DNA of 64,000 nucleotides from contig JBBSBV010000023.1 in NCBI GenBank assembly GCA_038250905.1, forward strand, positions 3,802 through 67,801. The letters are read 5' to 3'. The notes under the pieces are model-generated. The model did no database searches. It worked only from the letters and a program-made list of their open reading frames with translations, and was not told the origin of the DNA. Made by a program: the position numbers and the translations under genes. The first letter of the stretch is position 1, and every line of letters begins with the position of its first letter. This stretch comes from JAENVU01 sp038250905 (lineage in GTDB: Bacteria > Actinomycetota > Acidimicrobiia > IMCC26256 > JAENVU01). Positions 26,298 through 35,289 of the stretch are shown one piece after another.

Positions 26298-27227
26298 ATG
26301 TCAGGCGAACACGACGGCGAGGCGGTGGGTGGGCTGAGCCGACGCCAGCTGCTGACGCGCGGCGCGATCGCCGGGGGTCTCGTCTGGGCGGCGCCGATCA
26401 TTCGCACCACCGCCGCGTACGCGACCACCGCGAACGGTACCGAGCGGCCCTGCACGAACTTCTTCATGGTCACGATCGACCAGAACGGGCACGTGCGCCC
26501 GGAACCGCGTGACCTCAACTCGCGTGACGTCCCGCCGGCCATCCGGCAGTGGTTCACGGACAACCCCGGCGTGACGGTGCAGTTCCCGTCCGTCACTCCA
26601 TTGCTCACCCAGACGAGCGACACCGCGTGGGCGGTACTGCTCCCGGAGGTCTCCGGCCCCAACGCCGCGGCACGGCAGTGCCGCATGATCCTGGGTTGGG
26701 ACGAAAAGGGTCACAAGTACGCGGAGGCGTACGTCGACCCGAACCCGCCGCTCACCGCCGAGGCCGGACGCCGGATCATCTTCCCGTGTCCGGACCCGGG
26801 TCACCACGACGGTGGCGGCGACGGCGACGACGACAACCGCGGTGGCGACAGCGACGGCGACGGCGATGACGGCTCCACCACGACCACCACGACGACCACC
26901 ACCACCACGCCCGGCGGTGGCGACGACGGCGGGTGCAAGGACGGCCACGACGACGGCGACCACGACCACGACGACGTCGCCTGCGACCCGGCCGCCATTG
27001 TGAGCGCGGACGGCGCCACCGGCACCGGCACCGCGGACGCCACGGTCGCACCGCCGGTCGCCGCGAGCAGCACCATCTCGTCGGACGGCACCGGTTCCTC
27101 CGGCACGATCAGCAGTGACGGCGGCGCGAGCGGCACGGTGTCGAGCGACGGGAAGCCGTCGGGCAGCGGCGGCGGCTCGAGCGCCTGTATCAACCTCGTG
27201 TACCTGATCTACTGCTGCCCACAATGA
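26298..27227 (+). CDS. Tat-exported Asp/His-rich low-complexity protein
   Basis: The 309-residue protein starts with a twin-arginine signal (SRRQLLTRGAIAGGLVWAAP from residue 14) and a cleavage-like TAAYA-TT. A soluble region (about 40-165) follows, then a very acidic Asp/Gly/His stretch (about 168-245) interrupted by eleven Thr in a row (194-204), a Ser/Gly/Thr spacer, and the tail CINLVYLIYCCPQ. The Asp/His region may bind divalent metal. The hydrophobic Cys-rich end could be a lipid- or thiol-linked anchor; both are guesses. The ATG has GGGGAG six bases upstream. Its stop overlaps the dehydrogenase start as ATGA. Confidence 0.75.
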   Translation: MSGEHDGEAVGGLSRRQLLTRGAIAGGLVWAAPIIRTTAAYATTANGTERPCTNFFMVTIDQNGHVRPEPRDLNSRDVPPAIRQWFTDNPGVTVQFPSVTPLLTQTSDTAWAVLLPEVSGPNAAARQCRMILGWDEKGHKYAEAYVDPNPPLTAEAGRRIIFPCPDPGHHDGGGDGDDDNRGGDSDGDGDDGSTTTTTTTTTTTPGGGDDGGCKDGHDDGDHDHDDVACDPAAIVSADGATGTGTADATVAPPVAASSTISSDGTGSSGTISSDGGASGTVSSDGKPSGSGGGSSACINLVYLIYCCPQ

Positions 27228-28519
27228 CCGAGAGCCTTCTGGGCCGGATCGAGGACCGCAGTGCGCGTGTCGTCGTCGTCGGCCAGGGATACGTGGGTCT
27301 TCCCGTCGCGATGCGCGCCTCCGAGGTCGGGTACCCCGTGGTCGGCTACGAGGTCGACGGCCGGCGCCTGACTGCGCTGTGCGAAGGTCGGTCGTTCGTC
27401 GAGGACGTCTCGGACGACCGGCTCGGCGCGGCGCTCGCCCGCGGGTACACCGCCACGGACCAGATCGGCGACCTGACCGGCTTCGACGTCGCGATCATCT
27501 CGGTCCCGACCCCGCTGCGGGACGGCGTTCCCGACCTCAGCTACGTCGAGTCCGCGGTCGGGGCGTTGGCCGAGGTACTCACCGCCGACTCCCTCGTCGT
27601 GCTCGAATCGACCACCTACCCCGGCACCACCGAGGAGTTGGTCCGACCGCTGCTCGAGGAGTCGGGACTCGTCGCCGGCCGCGACTTCCACCTCGGGTAC
27701 TCGCCCGAGCGGATCGACCCCGGCAACGCGCGGTGGAACTTCGAAAACACGCCGAAGGTGGTCTCCGGCATCGATGCCGAATCGTGCCGGTCGGTCGAGG
27801 CGTTCTACGGCTCCCTCGTCGACAAGGTCGTCCCGGTGAGCACGCCGGCCGAGGCCGAACTGGTGAAGCTGCTCGAGAACACCTTCCGGCACGTGAACAT
27901 CGCGTTGGTCAACGAGTTGGCCATGTTCGCTGAGGACCTCGGCGTCGACATCTGGTCGGCGATCGACGCCGCGTCGAGCAAGCCGTTCGGCTACATGCGC
28001 TTCACACCGGGCCCGGGCGTGGGCGGCCACTGCCTCCCGGTCGACCCGTCGTACCTCTCGTGGCGCGTGCGGCGCCGATCGGGGCACGCGTTCCGCTTCG
28101 TCGAACTCGCCAACGACGTGAACGAACACATGCCCGACTACGTGGTCACGCGGGTCACCGCGTTGCTCAACCGCAGCGAGCGCTCGGTCAAGGGCACCCG
28201 CATCCTGTTGTTGGGCATGGCCTACAAGGCCGGCACCTCCGACTGGCGCGAGTCGCCGTCGTTGATGGTCGCCGAGCGGCTCGCCGCCCTCGGCGCGATC
28301 CTCACCGCATGCGACCCGTACATCCCCGAGGCGCACCAGCCCGGACTCCCGGTCGAGTTCGTCGATTTCGGACCCGCCGCGCTCGCCGACTGCGACTTGG
28401 CGATCATGCTCGTGGACCATCCCGAGTTCGATCCGGCCGTCGTGTGCGAGCACGCGCCGCTCGTCTTCGACACGAAGGGATCGCTCCGGGGGCAGCTGCG
28501 CAACGGAGAAGTGCTCTGA
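27224..28519 (+). CDS. Nucleotide-sugar dehydrogenase (UDP-ManNAc/UDP-glucose dehydrogenase family)
   Basis: The 431-residue protein has the NAD-binding GQGYVGLPVA near residues 17-26, the middle-domain ESTTYPGTTEE and GYSPERIDPGN segments, and the active-site Cys270 in GVGGHCLPVDPSYL. The family oxidises C6 of a UDP-sugar twice to give a UDP-uronic acid. The pattern with YSPERIDPG fits the WecC/WbpA group acting on N-acetylated sugars slightly better than plain UDP-glucose dehydrogenase, but this is not certain. It is coupled by ATGA to the upstream Tat protein gene. Confidence 0.9.
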   Translation: MTESLLGRIEDRSARVVVVGQGYVGLPVAMRASEVGYPVVGYEVDGRRLTALCEGRSFVEDVSDDRLGAALARGYTATDQIGDLTGFDVAIISVPTPLRDGVPDLSYVESAVGALAEVLTADSLVVLESTTYPGTTEELVRPLLEESGLVAGRDFHLGYSPERIDPGNARWNFENTPKVVSGIDAESCRSVEAFYGSLVDKVVPVSTPAEAELVKLLENTFRHVNIALVNELAMFAEDLGVDIWSAIDAASSKPFGYMRFTPGPGVGGHCLPVDPSYLSWRVRRRSGHAFRFVELANDVNEHMPDYVVTRVTALLNRSERSVKGTRILLLGMAYKAGTSDWRESPSLMVAERLAALGAILTACDPYIPEAHQPGLPVEFVDFGPAALADCDLAIMLVDHPEFDPAVVCEHAPLVFDTKGSLRGQLRNGEVL

Positions 28520-28544
28520 CGAGCCGAGCACTCGTCCGGTCCCG

Positions 28545-30305
28545 ATGAGCACCGACGGCCCCATGACCACCCGACGCACCGGAGCGTCGCGGACCGCCGC
28601 GATCCTGACCTTGTTCGTGCTGGGCGCGATCGTCCCGCTCGTCGTCGCGTCGCACTACGGCGCGCTCGACATCCCGCGGAGCGACGACTGGTCGTATCTC
28701 GTCACGCTGTTCCGATGGCTCGACCACGGCCGGCTGGGGTTCAACGACTGGGTGTCGATGACGCTCATCGGGCAGCTCGTCATCACCGCTCCGATCGTGG
28801 CGGTGTTCGGCGACTCCATCCGCGCCGTCCACGTGTTCTCGGCCTTCCTGGCCTTCGGTGGTCTCGTCGGCCTCTACGGCATCGGCACCCAACTCCTGCC
28901 CCAGCGGCGGGGCTCGCTCCTGGTCGCGGTCACCATCGCGATCGGACCGCTCTGGGCGCCCCTGGCCGCCACCTACATGACCGACGTTCCGGCGTTCGCG
29001 ATCCAGATGATCGCCCTCGCAGTCGCGGTGCGCGCGGTGCGCGGTCCTCGTTTGGCGCTGCCCCAGCTCGGAATCGCGTTGGGCATCGGCTTCGTCGCGC
29101 TCTCCATCCGCCAATACGAGGTGATCCCCACGATCGCCATCCTGCTCGTCGCGCTCTGGCTCGTGGCGCACGAACCCGACCACCACCGCCGGTTGCAGGC
29201 CGTGATCGCGATGGCCGGAGCGGTGGCCGTCGCGACGATCGCCCTGCTCGGGTGGTGGTCCAGCCTCCCGGATTCGCTCAGCCTGTCGCCCAACCCACAG
29301 GCCTCCGGACTGATCGGGAACCTGGCGCTCCAGACCGCCGGCTTCCTGCGGCTCACCGGGCTCCTCCTGATCCCGGTCGTCGTCTGGGTCGGACCGATCC
29401 GGATCGCCCGCCGGGCGTGGACCGCGTCTCGAGCGCTCACCCTGCTCCTCACCGGCGCAACGGCGACCTGGCTCCTCATCACGTACCTGCGGAACCCGGC
29501 GGTCCCGTTCGTCGGGAACTACGTCGACCGGCACGGGGTGCTCGCTGAAGACGTCCTCAAGGGACGACGACTGCTGGTGATGCCGGCGCCGATGTTCGAT
29601 CTCCTCGTCGTCGTCGGCTCCATCGCCGGGATCCTGCTCGCGCTCGCGCTCGTGGAACCGCTGCTGCGGCTGGCGGCGCGCGTTCGGGCGCGCGACCGCA
29701 CGCTGGTCGATCCGGGCACGACCGTCATCGCGCTCACCGTCGCCGGGTTCGCCGCCGCCTACACGATCGCGATCGCCACCAAGCTGCCGATCTTCGACCG
29801 CTACGCCTTGCCGGCGATTCCCCTCGTCGGGCTGCTGCTGATCTCGACCATGCATCGTGCGGATGCCATCGCCGTCGCGGACGGCACCTCACGCGTGGAC
29901 TCCCCGTCGAACGCACGGGGAGGCCTCGTGCTCACCGCGGTCGCCCTGATCCTGTTCGGGGGTGTCGGCCTCCTCTTCGGCACCGACTCGGCCGCGTTCG
30001 ACGGAGCGCGCTGGCGGGTCGACGAGGCGACCGTGCACCGGGGATATTCGTCCGCCGCACTCGACGGCGGGTTCGAGTGGATCGGGTTCCACCGGCAACA
30101 CGGGCCGCCGACTGAACCCGATCCGACGGCCGCGGAACGCCGGCGCCTCAAGGCGGCGTACTTCCGCGGGTTGTGCGTCGACGTCGTCGTGAACCCGCGT
30201 GCCCGCGTCGCTCGCCGGGCGATCGCGCGGGCCACGATGGGTGGCCTCGGTCATCGCGCCGTGACGATCGTCTCGGTCCGGAACTCGCGTCGGTGCGCGA
30301 AATAG
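28545..30305 (+). CDS. Polytopic GT-C-like membrane protein, copy B
   Basis: The 586-residue protein has many hydrophobic helices and the acidic loop IPRSDDWSYLVTLFRWLDHG after the first helix, as in GT39/PMT-like enzymes. It matches copy A at 24140-25891 along its whole length, including YMTDVPAFAIQM, LSIRQYEVIPT, PFVGNYVDRHGVL, FDRYALP and the ending FEWIGFHR. It would act outside the membrane with a polyprenyl-phosphate sugar donor. It sits 25 bases after the dehydrogenase stop, likely the same transcript, and converges on the PqqD-fusion gene. Confidence 0.8.
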   Translation: MSTDGPMTTRRTGASRTAAILTLFVLGAIVPLVVASHYGALDIPRSDDWSYLVTLFRWLDHGRLGFNDWVSMTLIGQLVITAPIVAVFGDSIRAVHVFSAFLAFGGLVGLYGIGTQLLPQRRGSLLVAVTIAIGPLWAPLAATYMTDVPAFAIQMIALAVAVRAVRGPRLALPQLGIALGIGFVALSIRQYEVIPTIAILLVALWLVAHEPDHHRRLQAVIAMAGAVAVATIALLGWWSSLPDSLSLSPNPQASGLIGNLALQTAGFLRLTGLLLIPVVVWVGPIRIARRAWTASRALTLLLTGATATWLLITYLRNPAVPFVGNYVDRHGVLAEDVLKGRRLLVMPAPMFDLLVVVGSIAGILLALALVEPLLRLAARVRARDRTLVDPGTTVIALTVAGFAAAYTIAIATKLPIFDRYALPAIPLVGLLLISTMHRADAIAVADGTSRVDSPSNARGGLVLTAVALILFGGVGLLFGTDSAAFDGARWRVDEATVHRGYSSAALDGGFEWIGFHRQHGPPTEPDPTAAERRRLKAAYFRGLCVDVVVNPRARVARRAIARATMGGLGHRAVTIVSVRNSRRCAK

Positions 30306-30322
30306 CGGTTCCTCCGGGCGAT

Positions 30323-31426
30323 CTACGGGTTCTGCAACCACGCCGCGATCTGCCCGGGTTCGACCCCGGACCGCAACGGGACCGCCCGCGCCGCGTCCAG
30401 GATCGACCGCAAGGGCGTGGCGTCATCCCAGGCGATCCCACCGCCCATCTCCCCCAGCACGCTCCCTGCGTTCGCCGGTCCCTCCACCACGATGGCGACG
30501 AGTTCCATGCGTCCCCACGGCAAGGGGCCTGGCTCCGCACCGAGGTGGCGGCGGTCGTCGGCGATCCGCGAGAGCGCCGCGAGGTCGAGGTCGTTCCACT
30601 CGGGGCCGTGGATCACCGTCCCCGACTCCACGTCCAGCGCGATCGCAGTGGTGTCCGAGAGGGAGAGGCCGTGGCGGGCCGCCTCGCGGGCATACGCGTT
30701 GCGGTGCGCCGGCGCGGCCATCACGACCGCCCGGACACCGTCACCCACCACCACCGCGTCGAGCCGCAGCCGAGAGGGCGCGACATCGTGGAGCGCGACC
30801 TGCGCGACCACCGCGCGCAGGATGCGTTCGGGATCGCGGCTGGTGAGCAGGACATCGGGGCCGCGATGGAGCCGGGACAGTTCCATGACGCCCGAATGCC
30901 GAGGCGCCGCCGGCAGCACCACCCCGTAGGACGCTCGCTCGCGGGGCTGCTCCAGCAGCGCGACCGCATGGGGTCCGAAGGCGGTGGCGAGCGCGTCGAC
31001 GATCGCTCCGTCGGCCCCGACGGAGAGCCGGATCGCTCCGGACTCCACCACCAGCTGACGCTCGTACGTCGGTCCCTCGCCACAACCGGAACAGGCCGAC
31101 GACGGCTGGAACACCGGCGAGACCTCGGCACCCGGGGTCCCGCGTACGCCGGCGACGGCGATCAGCCCGCGTGTGAGCAGCTCCCCGGCAACGTCGATCA
31201 CGTCCCGACGGGCGGCCGCGCGCTCGATGCCGAACGATGCCGCGAGTTCGTCGGCCAACCCGTCGAGCGTGACCTCGCCGTCACAGCTCTCCCAGATCAG
31301 GGTGGCGGTCGGATTGAGCGCGTGCACCGATCCGGCCCGGTACACCACCGCGGCACCGTCGACGACGACCACCTCCTCGATTCCGAGCGCGCGAGGTGCG
31401 GTGGCGCCGGACAGGTTCGTCGTCAT
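30323..31426 (-). CDS. PqqD-like domain fused to a P-loop-less HprK-like domain
   Basis: Residues 15-95 of this 367-residue protein look like a PqqD domain (LNPTATLIWESCDG, then a winged-helix part ending GLIAV). A CxxC (Cys112, Cys115) follows. Residues 120-300 parallel the HprK-like kinase encoded just upstream: RLRLDAVVVGDGVRAVVM then LSDTTAIALDVESGTV, matching its RLVRIHAGAVAAGGRAIAL and LTDEVVAIDPETGRV. The kinase P-loop GAMGAGKS is replaced by AAPAHRNA (about 237-244), so ATP binding is probably lost. I infer a pseudokinase partner. It is coupled to the kinase gene by ATGA. Confidence 0.65.
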   Translation of the reverse strand: MTTNLSGATAPRALGIEEVVVVDGAAVVYRAGSVHALNPTATLIWESCDGEVTLDGLADELAASFGIERAAARRDVIDVAGELLTRGLIAVAGVRGTPGAEVSPVFQPSSACSGCGEGPTYERQLVVESGAIRLSVGADGAIVDALATAFGPHAVALLEQPRERASYGVVLPAAPRHSGVMELSRLHRGPDVLLTSRDPERILRAVVAQVALHDVAPSRLRLDAVVVGDGVRAVVMAAPAHRNAYAREAARHGLSLSDTTAIALDVESGTVIHGPEWNDLDLAALSRIADDRRHLGAEPGPLPWGRMELVAIVVEGPANAGSVLGEMGGGIAWDDATPLRSILDAARAVPLRSGVEPGQIAAWLQNP

Positions 31427-32292
31427 ACCGGCGCGACCTCGGTCCCGACCGCAGTGAGCACGGCATCGACCGCGGCGCCGAGGGACCCGCCGACGAGCCG
31501 GAAGACCGGGACGTCGGCCACCAGGCGCGCCAAGGTTTCGAGTGTGCCCGGCTCGTCGAGGTGGAACGTGTGCGCGGCGATCGCGGCCAACGCGTCCGCC
31601 GGCGGGACCGGTTCGATCAGCGTGGGTGCATCCGGGACGTAGGTCGGTAACACCACGGCACCAAGGGCCAGGGCATCACGGCCGACGGTGCCGAGCACCG
31701 CCGCGGGGACGAGCCCGCTCGCGCCGAGGAGTCGGCGGGCCTCGGGCCCGGGCGTCCAGGTCGGCACCACGAGTTCGTCCGGCGCCACTCCGAGGGAGAT
31801 CGGCTTTGCGTACGGCTGCACCCGGCCGGTCTCCGGGTCGATCGCCACCACCTCGTCGGTCAGATAGGCGAGCCCCGCAGTCACGAGCCCCGCCGCCAGC
31901 GTCGACTTCCCGGCGCCCATCGCGCCGGGGAGCGCGATGGCCCGGCCGCCGGCCGCCACCGCGCCCGCGTGGATCCGCACCAAGCGGGGCGACCGCTCGA
32001 TGGCCTGTTGATTGGCTTCGAACACGAGATGGGAGAAGGCCACCGTCGGCGCCGGTGTCCGCACGACGACCCGACCGTCCTGCGCGGTGAAGTACCCCGC
32101 TTCCCCGTTCCGGAACGTCCGTCCGATGACCAACGCGTGCTCGGCGATCCCGGACCGGCACGTCGGCGCGTACAACTCCTCGATCAGGTCGACGGCGCCG
32201 GGGACGTCACTGTGCACCGCCACGTCAAAATCGAGCAGCGCGAGGCGCGCCGACTGCTGCCACCCGTCGGACACGAAGAGATCGCTGTTCAC
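31423..32292 (-). CDS. HprK-like P-loop kinase
   Basis: The 289-residue protein has a central P-loop LPGAMGAGKSTLAAGLV (GxxGxGKS, residues 123-130) preceded by RIHAGAVAAGGRAIA and followed by LTDEVVAIDPETGRV, the layout of HPr kinase-related proteins found next to PqqD-like proteins in exopolysaccharide or peptide clusters (the HprK-rel/HPr-rel-A type). It lacks the long N-terminal half of true HprK. The start is GTG at 32292, 13 bases after the upstream gene's stop; the longer frame is a shadow. The target is unknown. Confidence 0.68.
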   Translation of the reverse strand: MNSDLFVSDGWQQSARLALLDFDVAVHSDVPGAVDLIEELYAPTCRSGIAEHALVIGRTFRNGEAGYFTAQDGRVVVRTPAPTVAFSHLVFEANQQAIERSPRLVRIHAGAVAAGGRAIALPGAMGAGKSTLAAGLVTAGLAYLTDEVVAIDPETGRVQPYAKPISLGVAPDELVVPTWTPGPEARRLLGASGLVPAAVLGTVGRDALALGAVVLPTYVPDAPTLIEPVPPADALAAIAAHTFHLDEPGTLETLARLVADVPVFRLVGGSLGAAVDAVLTAVGTEVAPV

Positions 32293-32305
32293 CGATGCGA
32301 TCCGG

Positions 32306-33889
32306 TCATGGGTTCCCGCTGTGGGTCTCCCGGAACCGCTCGTACGGGTCGTGGTCCGGCCCGTACGGATCGGGCGCGGTCGGCAGATCGGGAGTACCGA
32401 CCGGGGCCTCGCCGGCGTACGGATCGGGTGGCGGCTCGCCCTCGTCGATCGGTGGTGCCGGCGAGTCCCGACCCGCGAGCGCCTCGTCGATGGAGATCCC
32501 ACCCTCGCGCTCCCATTCGGGCAGGCAGAGCAACGCGAGGAAGAACGGCAGGACCTGACATCGCTCGCGCGCGAGGATCCCGAAGTTCGAGAACGCGGAG
32601 AAGGCAAAGATGAACGTGATGAGGATCCCGAGGCAGTACGCCACGTAGGGCTGACGCCGCATGCACCGCCCGAGCGATCGCAACCGACGCCGCGACTGGA
32701 TCGTGAGACCGAACAGGAACAGTCCTTCGAACGCGCTGGCGGCCGCAACCGGGCTACTCGCCTCGAAGGGGAACGGCCGGAACAGCACCGTCATGATCGC
32801 GAGCGGCGCGTTCGCCGGGTTCGACATCGTCACCGGCGTGAACGACGACCCGGCCTCACTCGTACGGCCCTCGGCCGAGGCGAAGGTCGCGTTGATCGTC
32901 TCCTGGTCCAGGCGCGCGACGCCGAAGAAGGACGCGGTCGAGGACGCGAGGGTCACTCCGAGGATCATGAGCGAGCCGAACAGGACGAGCCGCAGGCTCG
33001 AGGCCTTGACGCCCGGTCGCTGCGACCGGCCCACGGCCGCGGCGAGGGCGACACCGCAGAACATGATGAGGGCCACGTGCGGCCTCATCCACGCCACCCC
33101 GGCGAGACCGGCGAAGAAGCAGACGATGCCGAGTGGGATGCTGCCGTGCATCGCGCGCGACACGCCGTAGGACGCGATCCCGAGGCAGAAGATCGCCCAC
33201 CCTTCCTTCCCCAGCGCCGAGGGCCAGTAGAGGAACGACGGGAGGAAGAGCATCAGCACCGCATAGCGATAGGTCGCACCGTTGGGGACGGCGATCTTGA
33301 ATGCCCGCCACAGCAACAGGAGCCCGATGAACGAGAGGAAGGAGAGGACCGCGGCGCCACTCATCTGCGACGCCCCCGTGAACGCGTACACGAAGCCGGT
33401 GACGACGCGCATGAAGTACGTGCCGCTCCAGGACGGGATGACCGAGAAGTCGAAGGAACGGAAGTGCGGCGCGAAGAACTGGCCCCACTTGTGGTAGTCG
33501 AGCGCGTCGGAGCGGTTCCCGTACAACTCCGACACGACGAGCGCGCGCACCATCGTCCCGATCATCTTGGCCCAGAACGCGGCGAACACGAACTGGACCA
33601 TGGCCGGATCGCGGTCGATCTCCGCGATCTTGCGGGCGATGCGCTGGGCCGCGAGCGCCAGGAGCGCGATCAGTGGCACTGCTTCGACCAACTCGAAGGT
33701 GCCGGTCCCCACCGCGGCGATGATCATGATGCCGTACGAGAGCATGCCGACACCGATGACGTAACGCGGCCATTCCGGTGCGTGGACGATCGCGAGCTCA
33801 CGCTCGTTCGCGAGCGGAAGGTGGTCCGGCTCCGGCTCCGGCTCCGGCTCCGGGTTCAGGTTCGGCTCGGGTTCGGGATTCGTGCTCAC
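32306..33889 (-). CDS. Polytopic membrane protein, Wzy/EpsG-like
   Basis: The 527-residue protein has a short cytosolic N terminus with a Pro-Glu/Asn-Pro repeat (residues 5-22), then about ten or more hydrophobic helices and a Pro/Asp-rich cytosolic tail (about 455-527). A loop GNRSDALDYHKWGQFF near residues 120-135 resembles the extracellular loop of EpsG/O-antigen polymerase-like proteins. Polymerase activity is an inference from this shape and the Wzc-like neighbour. The GTG at 33889 overlaps the nucleotidyltransferase stop as GTGA. The 13-base gap to the kinase gene suggests one operon. Confidence 0.65.
   Translation of the reverse strand: MSTNPEPEPNLNPEPEPEPEPDHLPLANERELAIVHAPEWPRYVIGVGMLSYGIMIIAAVGTGTFELVEAVPLIALLALAAQRIARKIAEIDRDPAMVQFVFAAFWAKMIGTMVRALVVSELYGNRSDALDYHKWGQFFAPHFRSFDFSVIPSWSGTYFMRVVTGFVYAFTGASQMSGAAVLSFLSFIGLLLLWRAFKIAVPNGATYRYAVLMLFLPSFLYWPSALGKEGWAIFCLGIASYGVSRAMHGSIPLGIVCFFAGLAGVAWMRPHVALIMFCGVALAAAVGRSQRPGVKASSLRLVLFGSLMILGVTLASSTASFFGVARLDQETINATFASAEGRTSEAGSSFTPVTMSNPANAPLAIMTVLFRPFPFEASSPVAAASAFEGLFLFGLTIQSRRRLRSLGRCMRRQPYVAYCLGILITFIFAFSAFSNFGILARERCQVLPFFLALLCLPEWEREGGISIDEALAGRDSPAPPIDEGEPPPDPYAGEAPVGTPDLPTAPDPYGPDHDPYERFRETHSGNP
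33825..33852. repeat. In-frame hexamer repeat coding for Pro-Glu dipeptides
   Basis: Tandem TCCGGC units on the plus strand encode the repeated Pro-Glu at the N terminus of the membrane protein, followed by degenerate units. Such short in-frame repeats can change length by slippage without breaking the frame. Confidence 0.6.
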
Positions 33890-34983
33890 GCGACGCGCTC
33901 GCTCGATCGGCGGGTCCGCCACGCCCGTTGCACACGCCGGACCCGCCCACCGTCGTGGCGCGCCGCGTAGTCGGTATCGGCCCACAGCAGGGCCCGCACG
34001 TACGCGACCTTGGCCGGCAACCCCGGGACTGCCGGCAGACCGGCGATCATCAGCCGCGCGTAACTCCGGTCGGGTCCGAGATAGGCCGCGAGCGACCGGC
34101 GCTCGTACCGGTCCGCGGCGTAGTCGCGGGCCCAGCAGGAGACCGGGGTCGACTCGAGCGCGAGCGTCCGCCACGCCGCGTCGATGGCGTACGCGAGGAC
34201 CGCGGTGGCCCGCCAGCGCACACACTCGGCGCGGGTCAGCTCGAAATCCACGTCGGTCGTGAGCAGCAGTTGCCCGATGTCGCGTAGCGCGACGAGGCGC
34301 GGGACGGCATCGCCGAGCGCGGCGTGGACGCACGCGTGGGCGAGCCGGTGCTCGCGCCGGAGCACGGGCAGCGATGCGCCGCCGAAGGACACGGTGTCGT
34401 CACCGGTGAACAGGTCGTCGAGGCGAATGGTGAGCCCGAACGGGCCCGACGCCAAGGTCCGGTGGACGTCGACCTGCACTCCGCCCGGCATCACGATGCA
34501 CACGCCCTTGCCGAACCGCCGATCGAACCCGGGGCGGACCTCCGCCGACCGCCGTCGTCCACCGGCCGCGGCCAAGGCTGCCACCGCGGTGTCGTACTCG
34601 GTGGAACGAACGAGGAGATCGATGTCACCGAAGGCCCGCCACGCGGGGTCCGGGTAATCGAGCCGGGCGACCGCGGGCCCCTTGAGGAGTCGGAAGTCGA
34701 CGTCGACATCCCGGAGGAGGCCGGCCACCGTGATCGTCGCCCGTTCGAGGTACAGGCACGATCGCATCGCGGCCTGGTGCTCGTGGACGAGTTGGCCGCG
34801 CTGATCCGCGCTCGCGTCCACGAGACCACCATCGACCGCCTGGGCCAGGATCGCCACCGCGCGCTCGTCACGGGCCCGGGCGAGGAACGGCGCCCACGCC
34901 GGCCCGTCGGGCAGCCGACCGCCCGTCGTCGCGCCCGGGAGCCCGAGCCCGCAAGCTGCCTCCAGGGTGATCGGCGCGGTCAT
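33886..34983 (-). CDS. Nucleotidyltransferase family protein (NTP_transf_5-like)
   Basis: The 365-residue protein has the core LLKGPAVARLDYPDPAWRAF followed by GDIDLLV, with the metal pair D120-x-D122 at the end of the first catalytic strand. This pattern (LKG...R..GDIDLLV) is that of the uncharacterised NTP_transf_5 family, common beside PqqD-like and HprK-like genes. It may transfer a nucleotide or act on a protein or peptide; no substrate is shown. It overlaps the PqqD-like gene upstream (ATGA) and the membrane gene downstream (GTGA). Confidence 0.72.
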   Translation of the reverse strand: MTAPITLEAACGLGLPGATTGGRLPDGPAWAPFLARARDERAVAILAQAVDGGLVDASADQRGQLVHEHQAAMRSCLYLERATITVAGLLRDVDVDFRLLKGPAVARLDYPDPAWRAFGDIDLLVRSTEYDTAVAALAAAGGRRRSAEVRPGFDRRFGKGVCIVMPGGVQVDVHRTLASGPFGLTIRLDDLFTGDDTVSFGGASLPVLRREHRLAHACVHAALGDAVPRLVALRDIGQLLLTTDVDFELTRAECVRWRATAVLAYAIDAAWRTLALESTPVSCWARDYAADRYERRSLAAYLGPDRSYARLMIAGLPAVPGLPAKVAYVRALLWADTDYAARHDGGRVRRVQRAWRTRRSSERVA

Positions 34984-35279
34984 GACTCGACCGAGACGAC
35001 GAGATCGACCGCGCCGAGTTCCTCGAGGGCGGCGCGGACGTCGGCCGCGACCGTGGCGGGGTCGGCGTCGAACACCGAGGCGAGTTCTGCGGCGACGTCG
35101 CCGCCAGTCCGCGGGCGATCCAACGCGTCCCAGAGGTCGACGCCCGTGCCCTCGAGGAGCAGGGGCTGGTCCGCCGTCGGGGCCAGGAGCAACACGCCGA
35201 ATGCACCGCGCCGGGTGAGCACGTCGGGGTTGCGGACCCAGCGGGCCGGCGTGGACGGGTGGTGACCCGGCACGGACAT
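34980..35279 (-). CDS. PqqD-family small protein
   Basis: This 99-residue protein has the PqqD pattern: beta hairpin WVRNPDVLTRRGAFGVLLL, LLLEGTGVDLWDAL, then a winged-helix segment DVAAELASVFDADPATVAADVRAALEEL. In RiPP pathways PqqD proteins bind leader peptides, but in exopolysaccharide operons their partner is unknown. It follows the tyrosine-kinase gene by 10 bases and is coupled to the nucleotidyltransferase gene by ATGA. Confidence 0.72.
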   Translation of the reverse strand: MSVPGHHPSTPARWVRNPDVLTRRGAFGVLLLAPTADQPLLLEGTGVDLWDALDRPRTGGDVAAELASVFDADPATVAADVRAALEELGAVDLVVSVES

Positions 35280-35289
35280 GGCCGCGACG

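Noticed and set aside
26801..27003. Frames antisense to the Asp/His-rich region
   Set aside because: They are Arg/Val or Ser/Pro mirror images of the low-complexity repeat and have no start context.
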